Shown here piece by piece: positions 7,847-19,363 of a stretch of DNA of 64,000 bases. Origin of the DNA: Acidobacteria bacterium 28-1. Its GTDB lineage: Bacteria > Acidobacteriota > Blastocatellia > Pyrinomonadales > Pyrinomonadaceae. Both the position numbers and the translations under genes were made by a program. The notes below the pieces were generated by a model that had not been told where the DNA came from, did no database searches, and saw only the letters and a list, made by a program, of their open reading frames with translations. Location of the stretch: assembly GCA_002050365.1 (NCBI GenBank), contig MWYZ01000038.1:1-64000 (forward strand). Reading direction: 5' to 3'. The first letter of the stretch is position 1, and every line of letters starts with the position of its first letter.

Positions 7847-10051
7847 ATGAATTTCGACCGATTTTTCAAACTCATCTCTTATGCCGTCGTCTTTTGCGGC
7901 TTTTTTTCATTGTTTGTTTCGGGCGGTGTCGGCGCAGTTTCGACTTTGCTTTTCGTTTCGGTTTTAATCGCCGCTTGGTTTTTGGAAGGCTCGCGTTGGC
8001 AGATTTCCGAACGGTTCGGAACTGTTTCGGTATTCATTGTCGTGCCGCTTTTTTATATTGACCGGAAATATCAGGTAACTGGTTTCAGCGGGAATGTTGC
8101 CGACCTTGCGGCAATGCTCGCTAAGATGATTTTGGTGCTGGCGGCGATAAAACTTTTGCAGCGAAAAGCTGAGCGCGATTGGTTATTTCTTTATCTGATG
8201 GCGTTTTTTGAAGTCTTGCTGGCGGCTGGTTTGAGCATCAGCCCGCTTTATCTGGCTTCTTTGATTTTGTATTTGCTGGTGACGATTTGCGCGATTGTTA
8301 CTTTTGAGATTAGAAAAACCTCCGCGTCAATCAACCGAAATTCAAATTATAAAAAGACTGAGAACAAGGAAAAAACTTTTGCAAAAATTCCGCTTGCCCG
8401 ATTGCCTCTGACGGCGATTAGTTTGCTCGTTTTAATTATCATTTTTGCCGCGCCTTTATTTTTCGCGCTGCCGCGTGTCGGCAGCGCGGGTTTGGGAAGC
8501 AATCAAAAAGGGCTTTCGAGCGTGACGGGTTTTTCCGATTCGGTTAGCTTGGGAGAAATCGGACAGCTTTTGCAAAACGACCAGATTGTGATGCGGGCGC
8601 GGATCGATAAAACGGATGGTAAAAATTTCGGTGCGCTACATTGGCGCGGAGTCGCGCTCGATACGTTTGATAATAAGCGTTGGAGCAAATCGAAAAAAGA
8701 TTTTCGAGAATCTTTCGTTAAACTCGAACGAGGATTTTTTTTGATTGATTATCCGGCGGCGAACACCGTTTCAACGGTTCAGACGATCTATCTCGAACCG
8801 ATTGATATGCCCGTTTTATTCGCACTGTCGCGTGCCGTTGCGGTCGAAGGCAGTTTTCCGTCCGAACCTTACAAAGATTCGGAACTTTATAAAGACTCGG
8901 AAGGCTCGATAACTTTTCAGCGCGGCGATCACGGGCGTTTGAGTTACAAGGTAAATTCCGATAGGTCCTTGCCGGACGTCAAAGATTTAAAATCCGACAA
9001 CGGAAATTATCCGTCGGAAGCAAAACGCTATTTACAGCTTCCCGAAAAACTTGACGAGCGAATCGTTGCTCTCGCCGCGCAAATCACCGAAAAACAGGCG
9101 AACCGCTACGACAAAGCAAAAGCTGTGGAAAATTATTTGCAAACGCAGTTCGGTTACACTTTAGAAATGAAAGCCAAAGGCGAAGAACCTTTGGCGGATT
9201 TTTTATTCAACGTCCGCGAAGGTCATTGCGAGTATTTTGCGACGGCGATGGCGATTATGCTGAGGACTCAAGGCATCGCCACGCGCGTCGTCAACGGTTT
9301 TCAGCAAGGCGAATACAACGAAACGGCGGATGTTTTCGTTGTCAAACAAAAAGACGCGCATTCTTGGGTGGAAGTTTATTTCCCGCGCGAAAACGCCTGG
9401 ATTCCGTTTGACCCGACGCCTTTCGCCGGACAAGACGGCGGCGCGGCGCAAACGGGAATTGTCGGAAAATTCAACCGTTATCTTGAAGCCCTCGAAACTT
9501 TTTGGATACAGTATTTCGTTTCTTACGACAATCAGGAACAACGTTCCTTGATGCGCTCGGTCAAAAACAGCTTCGCCGAATATCAAGCGAAAACTTCCGT
9601 CTGGTTGGGTGAAATGCAATATTACCTGTCGGATTGGTGGCGGGAAGTTCGCGGCGACAAAGGCTTGCAGGCGAGCGCGCGAGCCGTCGCGTTCGGCATC
9701 GGATATTTGCTGGCGGCAATTCTCGGAATAATTTTAATCGTTTGGCTTTATCGAAAAATCAGACGACTCGACGTTTGGCAGAGAATCTGCGCCTGGCTGA
9801 AATTCAGAAACGAAACGACGATTGTCGAATTTTACGAGCGGATGCAAAAGGTTTTGGCGAGCAAAGGTTTCACCCGCGCCGCGCATCAAACGCCTTTGGA
9901 ATTTGCCTTTGCATTAAATATGCCTGAAGCCGTTCGCATCACGGAAAAATATAACCGTGTGCGTTTCGGCGAGAAGAATTTGTCAAAAGATGAAGCAAAT
10001 GAGATTGAGAATTGGTTGAAAGAATTAGAAGTCAATCCAATCGGAAAATAA
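7847..10051 (+). CDS. TgpA-like transglutaminase-domain membrane protein (DUF3488/DUF4129 architecture)
   Basis: N-terminal TM helices, catalytic EGHCEYFATAMAIMLRTQGIATRVVNGF and DAHSWVEVYFP, C-terminal TM plus DUF4129-like tail. Confidence 0.9.
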   Translation: MNFDRFFKLISYAVVFCGFFSLFVSGGVGAVSTLLFVSVLIAAWFLEGSRWQISERFGTVSVFIVVPLFYIDRKYQVTGFSGNVADLAAMLAKMILVLAAIKLLQRKAERDWLFLYLMAFFEVLLAAGLSISPLYLASLILYLLVTICAIVTFEIRKTSASINRNSNYKKTENKEKTFAKIPLARLPLTAISLLVLIIIFAAPLFFALPRVGSAGLGSNQKGLSSVTGFSDSVSLGEIGQLLQNDQIVMRARIDKTDGKNFGALHWRGVALDTFDNKRWSKSKKDFRESFVKLERGFFLIDYPAANTVSTVQTIYLEPIDMPVLFALSRAVAVEGSFPSEPYKDSELYKDSEGSITFQRGDHGRLSYKVNSDRSLPDVKDLKSDNGNYPSEAKRYLQLPEKLDERIVALAAQITEKQANRYDKAKAVENYLQTQFGYTLEMKAKGEEPLADFLFNVREGHCEYFATAMAIMLRTQGIATRVVNGFQQGEYNETADVFVVKQKDAHSWVEVYFPRENAWIPFDPTPFAGQDGGAAQTGIVGKFNRYLEALETFWIQYFVSYDNQEQRSLMRSVKNSFAEYQAKTSVWLGEMQYYLSDWWREVRGDKGLQASARAVAFGIGYLLAAILGIILIVWLYRKIRRLDVWQRICAWLKFRNETTIVEFYERMQKVLASKGFTRAAHQTPLEFAFALNMPEAVRITEKYNRVRFGEKNLSKDEANEIENWLKELEVNPIGK

Positions 10052-10060
10052 ATTTCTTAA

Positions 10061-10237
10061 ATGAGTAAATTCTTTATAGTATCTATAGTGTTAATGATAA
10101 TCGGAGTGGGCTGTTTTGCCATCGCTGGATATTTTTATTGGAGATTGCAAGAAGTATTTGAATTACTTTCATATTATAGTTTAGAGGAACAGTACTACTC
10201 AAATCCAAGGATAGCGGCAGATGTTTGGAATTTGTAA
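10061..10237 (+). CDS. Small membrane protein (58 aa), hypothetical
   Basis: Manual ORF MSKFFIVSIVLMIIGVGCFAIAGYFYWRLQEVFELLSYYSLEEQYYSNPRIAADVWNL*, one predicted TM helix; the stop lies in a 7-bp repeat. Confidence 0.45.
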   Translation: MSKFFIVSIVLMIIGVGCFAIAGYFYWRLQEVFELLSYYSLEEQYYSNPRIAADVWNL

Positions 10238-10337
10238 TTTGGAATAATCAGATGTTCAATTATTGGTTTTGCTTCTTGGATTTTATCATTAATCTTTTTC
10301 TTGAGAAGAAGGAACACATAATTTTTAACAAACAGAA

Positions 10338-11687
10338 ATGAAAAAAGTAGGATTTGTCAGTCTCGGTTGTCCGAAGAATCTCGTTGATTCGGAAGTGATG
10401 ATGGGACAATTGAAAGCGGCTGGCTACGAAATTACGAATAACGCCGACGAAGCGGAAACCGTCGTGGTGAACACTTGCGGTTTTATCGAATCGGCGAAAG
10501 CCGAATCTATCGAAGCAATTCTCGAAGCGACCGGCGCAAAATGGAATGGCAAAACGCAGCGAGTCATCGTCGCCGGTTGTCTGGTCGAGCGTTACCGCGA
10601 CGATTTGATGAAGGAATTGCCTGAAGTTGACGCGTTTATCGGCACAAATGAAATCGGCAGAATTTTAGAAGCCGCCGATGAAACGAAGAACTTTAAAGAG
10701 CTGCCTTTGATGCCAATCGGCAACAAAACCACGACGTATCTTTACGATTTCGACACGCCGCGTTTTCGCGCCACCGAATCGCACACCGCATTTATCAAAA
10801 TCGCTGAAGGCTGCGACCGCCCGTGCGCGTTTTGTTCGATTCCTTCAATGCGCGGCTCGTTTCGCTCGCGCCGTTTCGGAAGCATCTTAAAAGAAGCCGA
10901 AGATTTGGCGAAACAGGGCGTAAAGGAAATCGTTTTAATCGCTCAGGACTCTTCGCGTTTCGGTGAAGATTTGGGCGAAATTGACGCGCTGGCAAAACTC
11001 GTCCGCGCTCTCGGCGAGATTGAAGATTTAGAATGGATTCGAGTGATGTATGCTTACCCGACGCATATTTCCGACGCTTTTCTCGAAGCGATTGCTGAAA
11101 CTCCGAAAGCCGTCAAATATCTCGATATGCCTTTGCAGCACGCTTCACGCAATGTCTTGAAAAATATGAAACGCGGCGGGACACGCGAAAGTTTAGAAAA
11201 ATTGATAAAAAGAGTGAGAGAAAAAGTTCCGAGTATCACAATCCGCACGACTTTCATCACGGGTTTTCCGGGCGAGACGGAAGAAGATTTTGAAGAATTG
11301 ATGGCGTTTGTGCGAAATTGCGAATTCGATAACGTCGGCGTGTTCACATATTCGGACGAAGAAGGAACGCCAGCTTGTTTATTGCCGAACAAGGTTGACG
11401 CGAAAACTGCGAAACGTCGCCGCGCAACTTTGATGAAAGAGCAGGCGAGAATCTCCAAACGAAAAAATCTGCAAAAGGTTGGAAATACATATAAAGTCCT
11501 TTTTGAAGGTCTCTCGCAGGAATCAGATTTGCTTTTTCAAGGTCGGCTCGAAGGACAAGCACAGGAAATTGATGGTTATATTTTAATCAACGATATGCCT
11601 GAAAATTTCGAGCCGAAAGTCGGCGCAATTTACGATGTCCGCATTTCAGAAGCTCACAATTATGATTTAATTGGTGAGATTGTGTGA
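10338..11687 (+). CDS. rimO: Ribosomal protein S12 methylthiotransferase RimO
   Basis: MKKVGFVSLGCPKNLVDSEVMMGQL, radical-SAM motif CDRPCAFCSIPSMRG, C-terminal TRAM domain. Confidence 0.96.
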   Translation: MKKVGFVSLGCPKNLVDSEVMMGQLKAAGYEITNNADEAETVVVNTCGFIESAKAESIEAILEATGAKWNGKTQRVIVAGCLVERYRDDLMKELPEVDAFIGTNEIGRILEAADETKNFKELPLMPIGNKTTTYLYDFDTPRFRATESHTAFIKIAEGCDRPCAFCSIPSMRGSFRSRRFGSILKEAEDLAKQGVKEIVLIAQDSSRFGEDLGEIDALAKLVRALGEIEDLEWIRVMYAYPTHISDAFLEAIAETPKAVKYLDMPLQHASRNVLKNMKRGGTRESLEKLIKRVREKVPSITIRTTFITGFPGETEEDFEELMAFVRNCEFDNVGVFTYSDEEGTPACLLPNKVDAKTAKRRRATLMKEQARISKRKNLQKVGNTYKVLFEGLSQESDLLFQGRLEGQAQEIDGYILINDMPENFEPKVGAIYDVRISEAHNYDLIGEIV

Positions 11688-11788
11688 AAAAATTAAGTTG
11701 AAGTTGATACTAGCAAAATTCCCAATAAACCAAGTCAAAGTTTAACGCTAAAATCATTTACCAATTTTCTTTCTATCTTTCTGCAAAC

Positions 11789-12340
11789 TCAAAATTTCGG
11801 TAGTGTTCCAATCTTGTAGTGTCGAAAAAGGTCGTCATTGAGATACAAAATCCTTTGCTGAATAATTTGCGAGTCAACTTTCCGAACAATACGCTTGATA
11901 AAAGCGTGAATTCTTATCATTGCGATTAGCAAATTGCCTCCAACAACAAATAACCGCCCTCCTAACAACAAAAATACTTTTTCGTTTAGCGACATTGCAC
12001 TATCCTGAACCAAAATAATTCCGAAAAGAATAAGTAACACCGTTGCCGAAATGAATAATCGTTTGAAACTTATATAGTAAGAAATCACTACGCTTTTTGA
12101 AGAAGGCAACACTTCAATATATCCACTATCAATTGGAACAAGGATATTCCAATTATGAACAAACCGAAAAGAGGCGACCCAGAAAGAGATTTTACTATCT
12201 TGAATCTGAATCTCACTAGCTTTAACAATCCGTAATTCCTCAGACATTTCTGTGAGAAATCGCTTTTGGTAGTTAATAATATCTGATTGGTTGATATGAG
12301 TAATTTCGATTTTATTTCGGTAATCAAGCGGGAACATCAT
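11789..12340 (-). CDS. Hypothetical membrane protein
   Basis: 183-aa ORF with two hydrophobic segments. Confidence 0.45.
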   Translation of the reverse strand: MMFPLDYRNKIEITHINQSDIINYQKRFLTEMSEELRIVKASEIQIQDSKISFWVASFRFVHNWNILVPIDSGYIEVLPSSKSVVISYYISFKRLFISATVLLILFGIILVQDSAMSLNEKVFLLLGGRLFVVGGNLLIAMIRIHAFIKRIVRKVDSQIIQQRILYLNDDLFRHYKIGTLPKF

Positions 12341-12542
12341 TAACCTCTAATTAAGAGCAGAAGATAGCCAACTTTGTATTGAGATAAATTCTCTCTCATA
12401 TAAAGCGTCATCTTTGAGATGAATAAAGTATAGCATCACAAGATTAGAACATTACCAAAATTCGTTCCACTTTTCTTTGCTCGTTCAAATTGGTAAAATA
12501 GTCGTTTCGCAAATAGACGATAGTTTTACCCATTCAACACTA

Positions 12543-15446
12543 ATGAGCATTAAACACATTACCGTTCGCGGTGCGCGTCAGCATAATTTGAAAAACATCA
12601 ACGTCGAAATTCCGCGTGATTCGTTCACCGTTATTACCGGTTTGAGCGGTTCGGGGAAATCGAGTTTGGCTTTCGATACGATTTACGCCGAAGGTCAACG
12701 CCGTTATGTCGAATCTCTTTCGGCTTACGCGCGTCAATTTCTCGACCAATTGGAAAAGCCGGACGTTGATTCGGTTGAAGGACTTTCGCCCGCGATTTCG
12801 ATTGAGCAAAAGACGGTTTCGCGCTCGCCCCGTTCGACGGTCGGCACGGTGACGGAAATTTACGATTATCTGCGTCTGCTTTTTTCCTCAATCGGACAGC
12901 CGCACTGTCATCAATGCGATTTGCCGATAACGAGGCAGTCAACCGAGCAAATTGTCGCTAACATTTCAGATCTGCCCGAAGGCGAAAGAGTGATGATTCT
13001 TGCTCCCATTGTGCGCGGGCGCAAAGGCGAATTTAAGAAAGAACTCGAAAAGCTCCACAAAGACGGCTTTATACGCGCCCGAATTGACGGCGAACTGCGC
13101 GCGCTCGACGAAGAAATTAAGCTCGACAAGCGGAAAAATCACACGATTGAGGTCGTCGTTGACCGTCTTTTAATCAAAGAGGGCGTGAAGGAACGCTTGA
13201 GCGAATCGGTGAAAACCGCTTTGAAATTAACGGGCGGCGCGGTGCTTGTTTCGATTGTTGACGGCGAGGAAAAACTTTATTCTGAGAAAATGGCGTGCAT
13301 CAATTGCGGCATTAACATCGCCACTTTAGAACCGCGCTCGTTTTCTTTTAATTCAAATTACGGCGCGTGTAAAAAATGTCAGGGATTGGGAACGGTAATG
13401 GAAATCGTGGTAAGCAAAATCATTCCTGACGAAAGCATTAAAGTCGGAAAGCTCAAACTTTTAAATGATTCCGACAAGCAGGGCGGAAAGTTTTTGGAAG
13501 CGGCATTGCACGCGATTATCGAGAAATTTACCGATGAAGATAAACTCGGAAGTTGGGACGCGGATGAAAAAAAGGGTAAATCGAAATCAAAAGATAAAAC
13601 TTTGGACGAACTTTCATTTGCCGAACTTTCGGAAGAAATCCGCGATGCTTTTTGGAACGGCACGAAAAAACGTCTGACGTTTCGGCAGGGAAATTATCGT
13701 TATGAAGCCGAATGGAAAGGCGCGTTGCGGGCGATGCGCGAGCGGATGGAAAATCCGCCGTCGGAAAAAGTTCGCGTCGCGCTCGAAGAATTAGTTTCGC
13801 CCGTTGGGTGTCCGGTTTGCCACGGAAAGCGTTTGCTGCCCGAATCTTTGGCGGTCAAGGTTGGCGGTTTCGGGATTGCCGATTACGTCGGTTTGACGAT
13901 TGAAGAAGCGGTTAAAAAATTCGATGACATCACGCTCAGCGAGCGCGAAGAAAAAATCGCCGGGCTTGTTTTAAAGGAAATCCGCGAACGTCTGCGCTTT
14001 CTACAATCAGTCGGTTTGGATTATTTGACGATTGACCGCGCTTCGGCAACTTTATCGGGCGGCGAAGGTCAGCGCATTCGTCTGGCGACGCAAATCGGCT
14101 CGCAACTGCGCGGCGTTTTGTATGTTTTGGACGAGCCGTCAATCGGACTTCACGCGCGCGATAATCAAAGATTAATCGAAACTCTGCACGCCTTGAGAGA
14201 TTTGGGAAACACGGTTCTGGTCGTCGAACACGATGCTGAAACAATCGAAAAAGCCGATTACGTCGTGGATTTAGGTCCGCTTGCCGGAACTCACGGCGGC
14301 GAAGTCGTCGCTACCGGAACGCCCAAAGACATTGAGCAAAATAATAATTCGCTGACGGGCAAATATCTGTCGGGCGAATTAAATATCGAAGTTCCGGACT
14401 TGCGCCGATTGCCCAACGGCAACCGAATTACAGTCAAAGGCGCACGCGCTCACAACCTGAAAAACATAGACGTAACTTTTCCGCTCGGAGTTTTTACGGT
14501 CGTGACCGGCGTTTCCGGTTCGGGAAAATCAACTTTGGTCGAAGACATTCTATATCCTGCGCTTTACCGTCACGTTTATAAATCGGCGGTCGAGCCGCTC
14601 GAACACGATTCGATAAAAGGTTTGGAACTGGTTGATAAAATTATTGAAATTGACCAATCGCCAATTGGCAGAACGCCGCGTTCAAATCCGGCGACTTACA
14701 CTGGAGTTTTCACGCCGATCCGCGAACTTTACGCGATGTTGCCCGAATCGAGAGAACGCGGTTACAAAGCGGGAAGATTTTCGTTTAACGTCAAAGGCGG
14801 ACGCTGTGAAGCCTGCGACGGCGACGGAATAAAGCGCATCGAGATGAACTTTTTGCCCGACGTTTATGTGCTGTGCGATGTTTGCCGAGGCGCGCGTTAC
14901 AACCGCGAAACGCTTTCCGTGAAATATAAAGGTTTATCAATTGCCGACCTGCTCGACACGACGATTGAAGACGCTCTGCCGATTCTCGAAAATATTCCGC
15001 AAATCAAACAGAAACTGCAAACGCTCCTTGATGTCGGTTTGGGTTACATCAAAATCGGACAATCTTCGACGACACTTTCCGGCGGCGAAGCGCAGCGTAT
15101 CAAACTCGCCAAAGAATTATCAAAACGCGCCACGGGAAAAACGATTTATATTTTGGACGAGCCGACAACCGGACTTCATTTCGCCGACGTGCATAAATTA
15201 TTAGATGTTTTGCAGCGATTAGTTGACACAGGCAACACGGTTATTGTCATCGAACACAATTTGGACGTAATAAAATCCGCTGATTACGTGATTGATTTAG
15301 GACCCGAAGGCGGCGAAGGCGGCGGCAAAGTTGTAGCGACAGGCACGCCCGAAGAAGTTGCGAAAGTCAAAAAGTCGTATACAGGTCAAGCGTTGAAAAG
15401 TTTGCTGAATGGGCGTTTGAGTAAAAACGAAAATGGCAAAAATTAA
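12543..15446 (+). CDS. uvrA: Excinuclease ABC subunit UvrA
   Basis: [67 protein letters not shown]; zinc-finger cysteines; two ABC signatures. Start chosen at the conserved [17 protein letters not shown]. Confidence 0.97.
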   Translation: MSIKHITVRGARQHNLKNINVEIPRDSFTVITGLSGSGKSSLAFDTIYAEGQRRYVESLSAYARQFLDQLEKPDVDSVEGLSPAISIEQKTVSRSPRSTVGTVTEIYDYLRLLFSSIGQPHCHQCDLPITRQSTEQIVANISDLPEGERVMILAPIVRGRKGEFKKELEKLHKDGFIRARIDGELRALDEEIKLDKRKNHTIEVVVDRLLIKEGVKERLSESVKTALKLTGGAVLVSIVDGEEKLYSEKMACINCGINIATLEPRSFSFNSNYGACKKCQGLGTVMEIVVSKIIPDESIKVGKLKLLNDSDKQGGKFLEAALHAIIEKFTDEDKLGSWDADEKKGKSKSKDKTLDELSFAELSEEIRDAFWNGTKKRLTFRQGNYRYEAEWKGALRAMRERMENPPSEKVRVALEELVSPVGCPVCHGKRLLPESLAVKVGGFGIADYVGLTIEEAVKKFDDITLSEREEKIAGLVLKEIRERLRFLQSVGLDYLTIDRASATLSGGEGQRIRLATQIGSQLRGVLYVLDEPSIGLHARDNQRLIETLHALRDLGNTVLVVEHDAETIEKADYVVDLGPLAGTHGGEVVATGTPKDIEQNNNSLTGKYLSGELNIEVPDLRRLPNGNRITVKGARAHNLKNIDVTFPLGVFTVVTGVSGSGKSTLVEDILYPALYRHVYKSAVEPLEHDSIKGLELVDKIIEIDQSPIGRTPRSNPATYTGVFTPIRELYAMLPESRERGYKAGRFSFNVKGGRCEACDGDGIKRIEMNFLPDVYVLCDVCRGARYNRETLSVKYKGLSIADLLDTTIEDALPILENIPQIKQKLQTLLDVGLGYIKIGQSSTTLSGGEAQRIKLAKELSKRATGKTIYILDEPTTGLHFADVHKLLDVLQRLVDTGNTVIVIEHNLDVIKSADYVIDLGPEGGEGGGKVVATGTPEEVAKVKKSYTGQALKSLLNGRLSKNENGKN

Positions 15447-15580
15447 TTTACGTTAAAATTTGTTTATGAGAACGCGAGAGGAAATGTTGGGTATATCTAT
15501 GCCTATTATCTTTTCCAAATCAATCACTCTTCTCTATCCCTGGTGGTGTCTTAATTCTGTGTTGCCAAAAATTCTCTCAC

Positions 15581-16321
15581 CTATTGTTTTTGAAAGCGGT
15601 CATATTCTTGTTTAACCGACTGGTAACAAGCGCAAGTAAAATCTTCTAGTCCTTCGCGGTCGGTGACGACAATATTTCCGCGCGAGTATTTGATATACCC
15701 GGTGCTTTGCAGTGCAATCGCGGACATTGTGACGCGCGCTCGATCTGCACCGAGCATAATTGCGAGAAATTCCTGCGTTAATTTCATTTCATCCGTTTCC
15801 GAGCGATCATGACAGATCAGCAGCCACCGCGATAACCTTTGATCGGTCGAATGCAGGCGATTGCACAGCGTGGTTTGACCAATTTGAATCATCAGCGCGT
15901 GCATAAAGCGCAACAATAAGTCATGTAACGCTCCGCCTCGCTTGAACTCTCGCCTGACGGCGGCGGTACTCATCCGCAATGCGCCGTCGGCAAGTTGAAT
16001 GATATTCTCGTTGGGCATCGAATCAACTCCCATTAATACATTGACGCCCGCCATCCCTTCACGACCAATCACGCCGGATTCGACGCTCTGACCGTCTGCT
16101 GTTATAGCGACAACCGAAATCACTGAGTTGTTTGGAAAATAAACGTATTCAATCGGTTCGTCGGGTCTGTAAAGAATTTGACCGTGAGGAAGTTTGACGG
16201 GCGTCAGGTCAGGCAGCAGCCGGTTGAAATCTTCTTCCGGCAGAGCGTTCAGAATATAATTTTTGGTTGAAAGACGCGATTGCGTTGAGGGATTTGAATT
16301 TTCGGGTATTGGTTTTCTCAT
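15581..16321 (-). CDS. Crp/Fnr-family transcriptional regulator
   Basis: Cyclic-nucleotide-binding-like N-terminus (HGQILYRPDEPIEYVYFPNNSVIS) and HTH C-terminus (LTQEFLAIMLGADRARVTMSA). Start MRKPIPEN; upstream extension possible. Confidence 0.85.
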   Translation of the reverse strand: MRKPIPENSNPSTQSRLSTKNYILNALPEEDFNRLLPDLTPVKLPHGQILYRPDEPIEYVYFPNNSVISVVAITADGQSVESGVIGREGMAGVNVLMGVDSMPNENIIQLADGALRMSTAAVRREFKRGGALHDLLLRFMHALMIQIGQTTLCNRLHSTDQRLSRWLLICHDRSETDEMKLTQEFLAIMLGADRARVTMSAIALQSTGYIKYSRGNIVVTDREGLEDFTCACYQSVKQEYDRFQKQ

Positions 16322-16650
16322 TGGTTTCCGGTTTGCGTGAATAAAGCAGACTGCACAAGGAAGGCGGCTGCAAAGCAAAATTCGATGTCGTGTGATGAAT
16401 TCTCAAAAGAACGATTAAACTCGCATCAAAATGAATATAAAACAATAAATAAAATTGTCCTATCGGAAAAGCGCCATTAGGTGCAAAAAAGGCATAAATA
16501 TACTTGACTCACCTTGTGTGCGACTCTGCAAAAAGTTGGAAACCTCCGTTGATGGAGCATTTCAATTCCACATTGGTTAAGTAAAAGATTCATCACCGCG
16601 AAATCGAAACTAAGAACCGCGTCCGTTTCAATTTTATTTCTCACAAATAG

Positions 16651-16690
16651 AACGGCTCAGAAAAAACTTACGCTTTTTCTGAGCCGTTGG
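16651..16690 (-). terminator. Strong rho-independent terminator hairpin
   Basis: aacggctcagaaaaaacttacgctttttctgagccgtt: near-perfect stem; possibly bidirectional. Confidence 0.75.
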
Positions 16691-16714
16691 TAAAACAATG
16701 TTACCTGATAATTT

Positions 16715-17080
16715 GATTTAGAAGGCGCGCAGTCCGTCAACCACGAAATCGCCCGGCTGACCGAATTGAATGCCGGAAAAAGTGTCGAAATTTGAACCGT
16801 TGAGCCAGCAGAAACTGTTGTTTGACGAGCGGTAAATGGCGATGTCCTATTTGCCATCGTCGTTGTAATCACCGCAGATCGGTTGGTAACTGATGCAAAC
16901 GATGTCAGTCCGAACGGTCAGCCGACTCTTCCACTGCCGCCGTTTTCTTGGATAAATCAAGTGCCGTTTCAACCGCCTACGAAGGGACGGTAAGCGGCGA
17001 AATCAGCTCGGCGGTCGCCGAGTAAATCGCCGACAACATAAAAGTCCGTGTCAAACTCGCCCCACTGCTGCGCCAAAATA
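16715..17080 (-). pseudogene. Decayed FG-GAP/VCBS-repeat gene fragment
   Basis: Minus-strand translation reads RRADFAAYRPFVGG*NGT... and GDYNDDGK*DIAIYRSSNNSFCWLNGSNFDTFSGIQFGQPGDFVVDGLRAF, with in-frame stops. Confidence 0.7.
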
Positions 17081-17084
17081 AGTA

Positions 17085-17885
17085 TCAGGGGTGGTGTTGC
17101 CGGATGAACGGCTGGATATTGTGCAACACTTGAACTGCCGTTAGCGGTTCGTCGAAGGCTTCGCTGACGGTCGTCGCCGGTAAGCCGGTCAGAGCGACTA
17201 AATTAATTCCGCCCTGAACGACGTTTTCTTCGCCGTCATAGACACCTTGAAAGATTGCCGGTATATTGCCGCGCTGGTTCAACGTAATCCAGCCTTTCAG
17301 TCCGGCAATGCGCCGCAGTTCGGATGCGTGGCGCGCTTCGGTCGAATGAAAACGCAGCGCGGTCGTCAACACGAAATCGTCCGACATTACGTTTCCGGCT
17401 TGTCCCTTGATGGCGCGCACTCCTTGATCCTCAAAGGTGCGACCGAGATTTAGAAACGATTGAAAGTTGCTGAACACGTCAGGCACGGCACCTCTGGCAG
17501 TAATATCGAAAAACGGCTTCGGAACCGCGTTGAATCCCAAAACGGTCAGAAAAAATTCGCGGTGTCCGACTTCGTTTAGGAGAATGCGCACAAAAACCTG
17601 GCGCAGCTCGTTCGGGATAAGACCGGGCGTGTTCAGACCGGTGCTGTAAAATTCGGTTTCCAGATACTCGGTGGTCAACGCCAGATTTAATGCCGCGATG
17701 ATTTGCGGCGGCAGCGGCTGGTTGAGCGGCGTTCGACCGTTTGTCGGGGTAAATAAGTCAGAATTTCCGGTTTGCTGCGCCGCGGCGGCACTGCTATTCA
17801 GATAGTGCGAATTATGAAACGCTTCCGGGTGTTCGCTTAGATTTTGAACGAGGGCTGAATTTACTTTATCAAATATGGTTTCCAT
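17085..17885 (-). CDS. Ferritin-like domain protein
   Basis: LTTEYLETEFYSTGL, NEVGHREFF, LRFHSTEARHASELRRI: paired ExxH-type helices. Confidence 0.8.
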   Translation of the reverse strand: METIFDKVNSALVQNLSEHPEAFHNSHYLNSSAAAAQQTGNSDLFTPTNGRTPLNQPLPPQIIAALNLALTTEYLETEFYSTGLNTPGLIPNELRQVFVRILLNEVGHREFFLTVLGFNAVPKPFFDITARGAVPDVFSNFQSFLNLGRTFEDQGVRAIKGQAGNVMSDDFVLTTALRFHSTEARHASELRRIAGLKGWITLNQRGNIPAIFQGVYDGEENVVQGGINLVALTGLPATTVSEAFDEPLTAVQVLHNIQPFIRQHHP

Positions 17886-17912
17886 CTTAATTTTTCTCCT
17901 GTTATTCGCCTG

Positions 17913-18647
17913 TTAGACGACAATTATTCTGGGCAATCCGCTGGCGTTAACCGTTACTGTTCGCGGAATAAACGGGCTGGCGATGGCAAGCACGGTCAGC
18001 GGGTCGAGCGCGAAATCATCTGGGTGCGGGGCGAAAAATCCGTTGCGCGGAATTCGCAAATCGCGGATGGCTGCCGCGTGCCGACCTTCGACCGAAACGA
18101 TTTTACCGGCAAGTGCCAAGATTTCTGGGCTGACAATCGCCTGTCCTGCTCCGTTGTAAGCTGACACACCGGTGTCTTCCAAATTCTGCGAAGTCGTCAG
18201 CACGCTGTCGCGGCTGTTGAAATCCACCAAGCTGAAATCAAACGCCGGCAGTTGCGGAATACCGTTCGCGCCGAGTATGGCTTTGAAGAATTCACGATGA
18301 ATAATCTCGTGGTCGCGCAAATCGGTCAGTATCTGGCGCTCTTCGGCGGTTGCTCCGGCGTAAAAATTGTTTGCCACGACGCGCGTGTAAAAGTTCGCTT
18401 CGAGTTGTTCCAAAAGGTAGGCGAAATTCATAATCCCGATGTCGCCGCTGCCCAGATTAATCGTTGTCTGCTGCTGCCGGTTGGTCGCCGCCGGATTGGA
18501 AAACGCCGTCGCCTGATTTGCGCTGCCCAGGGCGAGAGCGGCGATGCCTGCGCCGCCGAGTTTAAGAAACATTCGGCGGTCGTTGAGATTAGCCTTGCGA
18601 GCGCTATCAATCTCATCATTTTTATTTGAATTTGTATTGTCCGACAT
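17913..18647 (-). CDS. Ferritin-like domain protein with TAT-like signal
   Basis: NDRRMFLKLGGAGIAALALG leader; LEQLEANFYTRV, DHEIIHREFFKAILG, SVEGRHAAAIRDL. Confidence 0.82.
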   Translation of the reverse strand: MSDNTNSNKNDEIDSARKANLNDRRMFLKLGGAGIAALALGSANQATAFSNPAATNRQQQTTINLGSGDIGIMNFAYLLEQLEANFYTRVVANNFYAGATAEERQILTDLRDHEIIHREFFKAILGANGIPQLPAFDFSLVDFNSRDSVLTTSQNLEDTGVSAYNGAGQAIVSPEILALAGKIVSVEGRHAAAIRDLRIPRNGFFAPHPDDFALDPLTVLAIASPFIPRTVTVNASGLPRIIVV

Positions 18648-19091
18648 TTATAAATCTCCTTCTAATTAAATTAGCGTTTAGTATTTTTACTGAATGTTAT
18701 TAAAAAGATTAATTTGTTGATAAGCGGATTTTCCCCTAAGGTGCTGTGATAACTATTTTCCTGCCGGCAACACCAAATTAAAATACTGCTTGTATCTCTT
18801 AATCTCTTGGAAAAATGCAGGCTTAATACGCAATATAAAAAGCTTGCCCACGGCTTTGCACCCAAATGTTAAATAACTCAAATTTAAAAATTGGAACTGT
18901 AATAATTTATACTTAGCGGATTATCTCCGTCTGTTGCGGGCGCAACATACAGGAGTTTTTATTTCAGCTAATTTAGTTATCAAGCCATTGAATTAAAATT
19001 GAGTGCCTTGTCCTAATTTGCACTCGGGTTGTGCGCTCGCATTACCAAAATTTGATGGCGGCTTTTATCAGAGAACAAGGGGAACGAGGGG

Positions 19092-19130
19092 AAATAAAGA
19101 TGAGTTGAAGTTAAGCTCATCTTTATTTTT
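19092..19130 (+). terminator. Stem-loop terminator
   Basis: aaataaagatgag ttgaagttaag ctcatctttattttt. Confidence 0.65.
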
Positions 19131-19363
19131 CATTGCAAATATGCCGATTGCGGTTTTTACCTTTGGCATTGTGAGTATTTACTGATAAAAAGTTCAGTGT
19201 ATGAAGGTGATTTTATTTTCGTTGTATTACATCAAACTGCGGTTAAGTGTCCTGCTCGGTATTCACAAAACTGTTAATCCGGTGAGTCTTAAATGGCGGT
19301 GGAAGGATTGGAACTACAATTATAAATCGCGCCGCCGCCACCGATAAAAGCGCTTCACTAATT

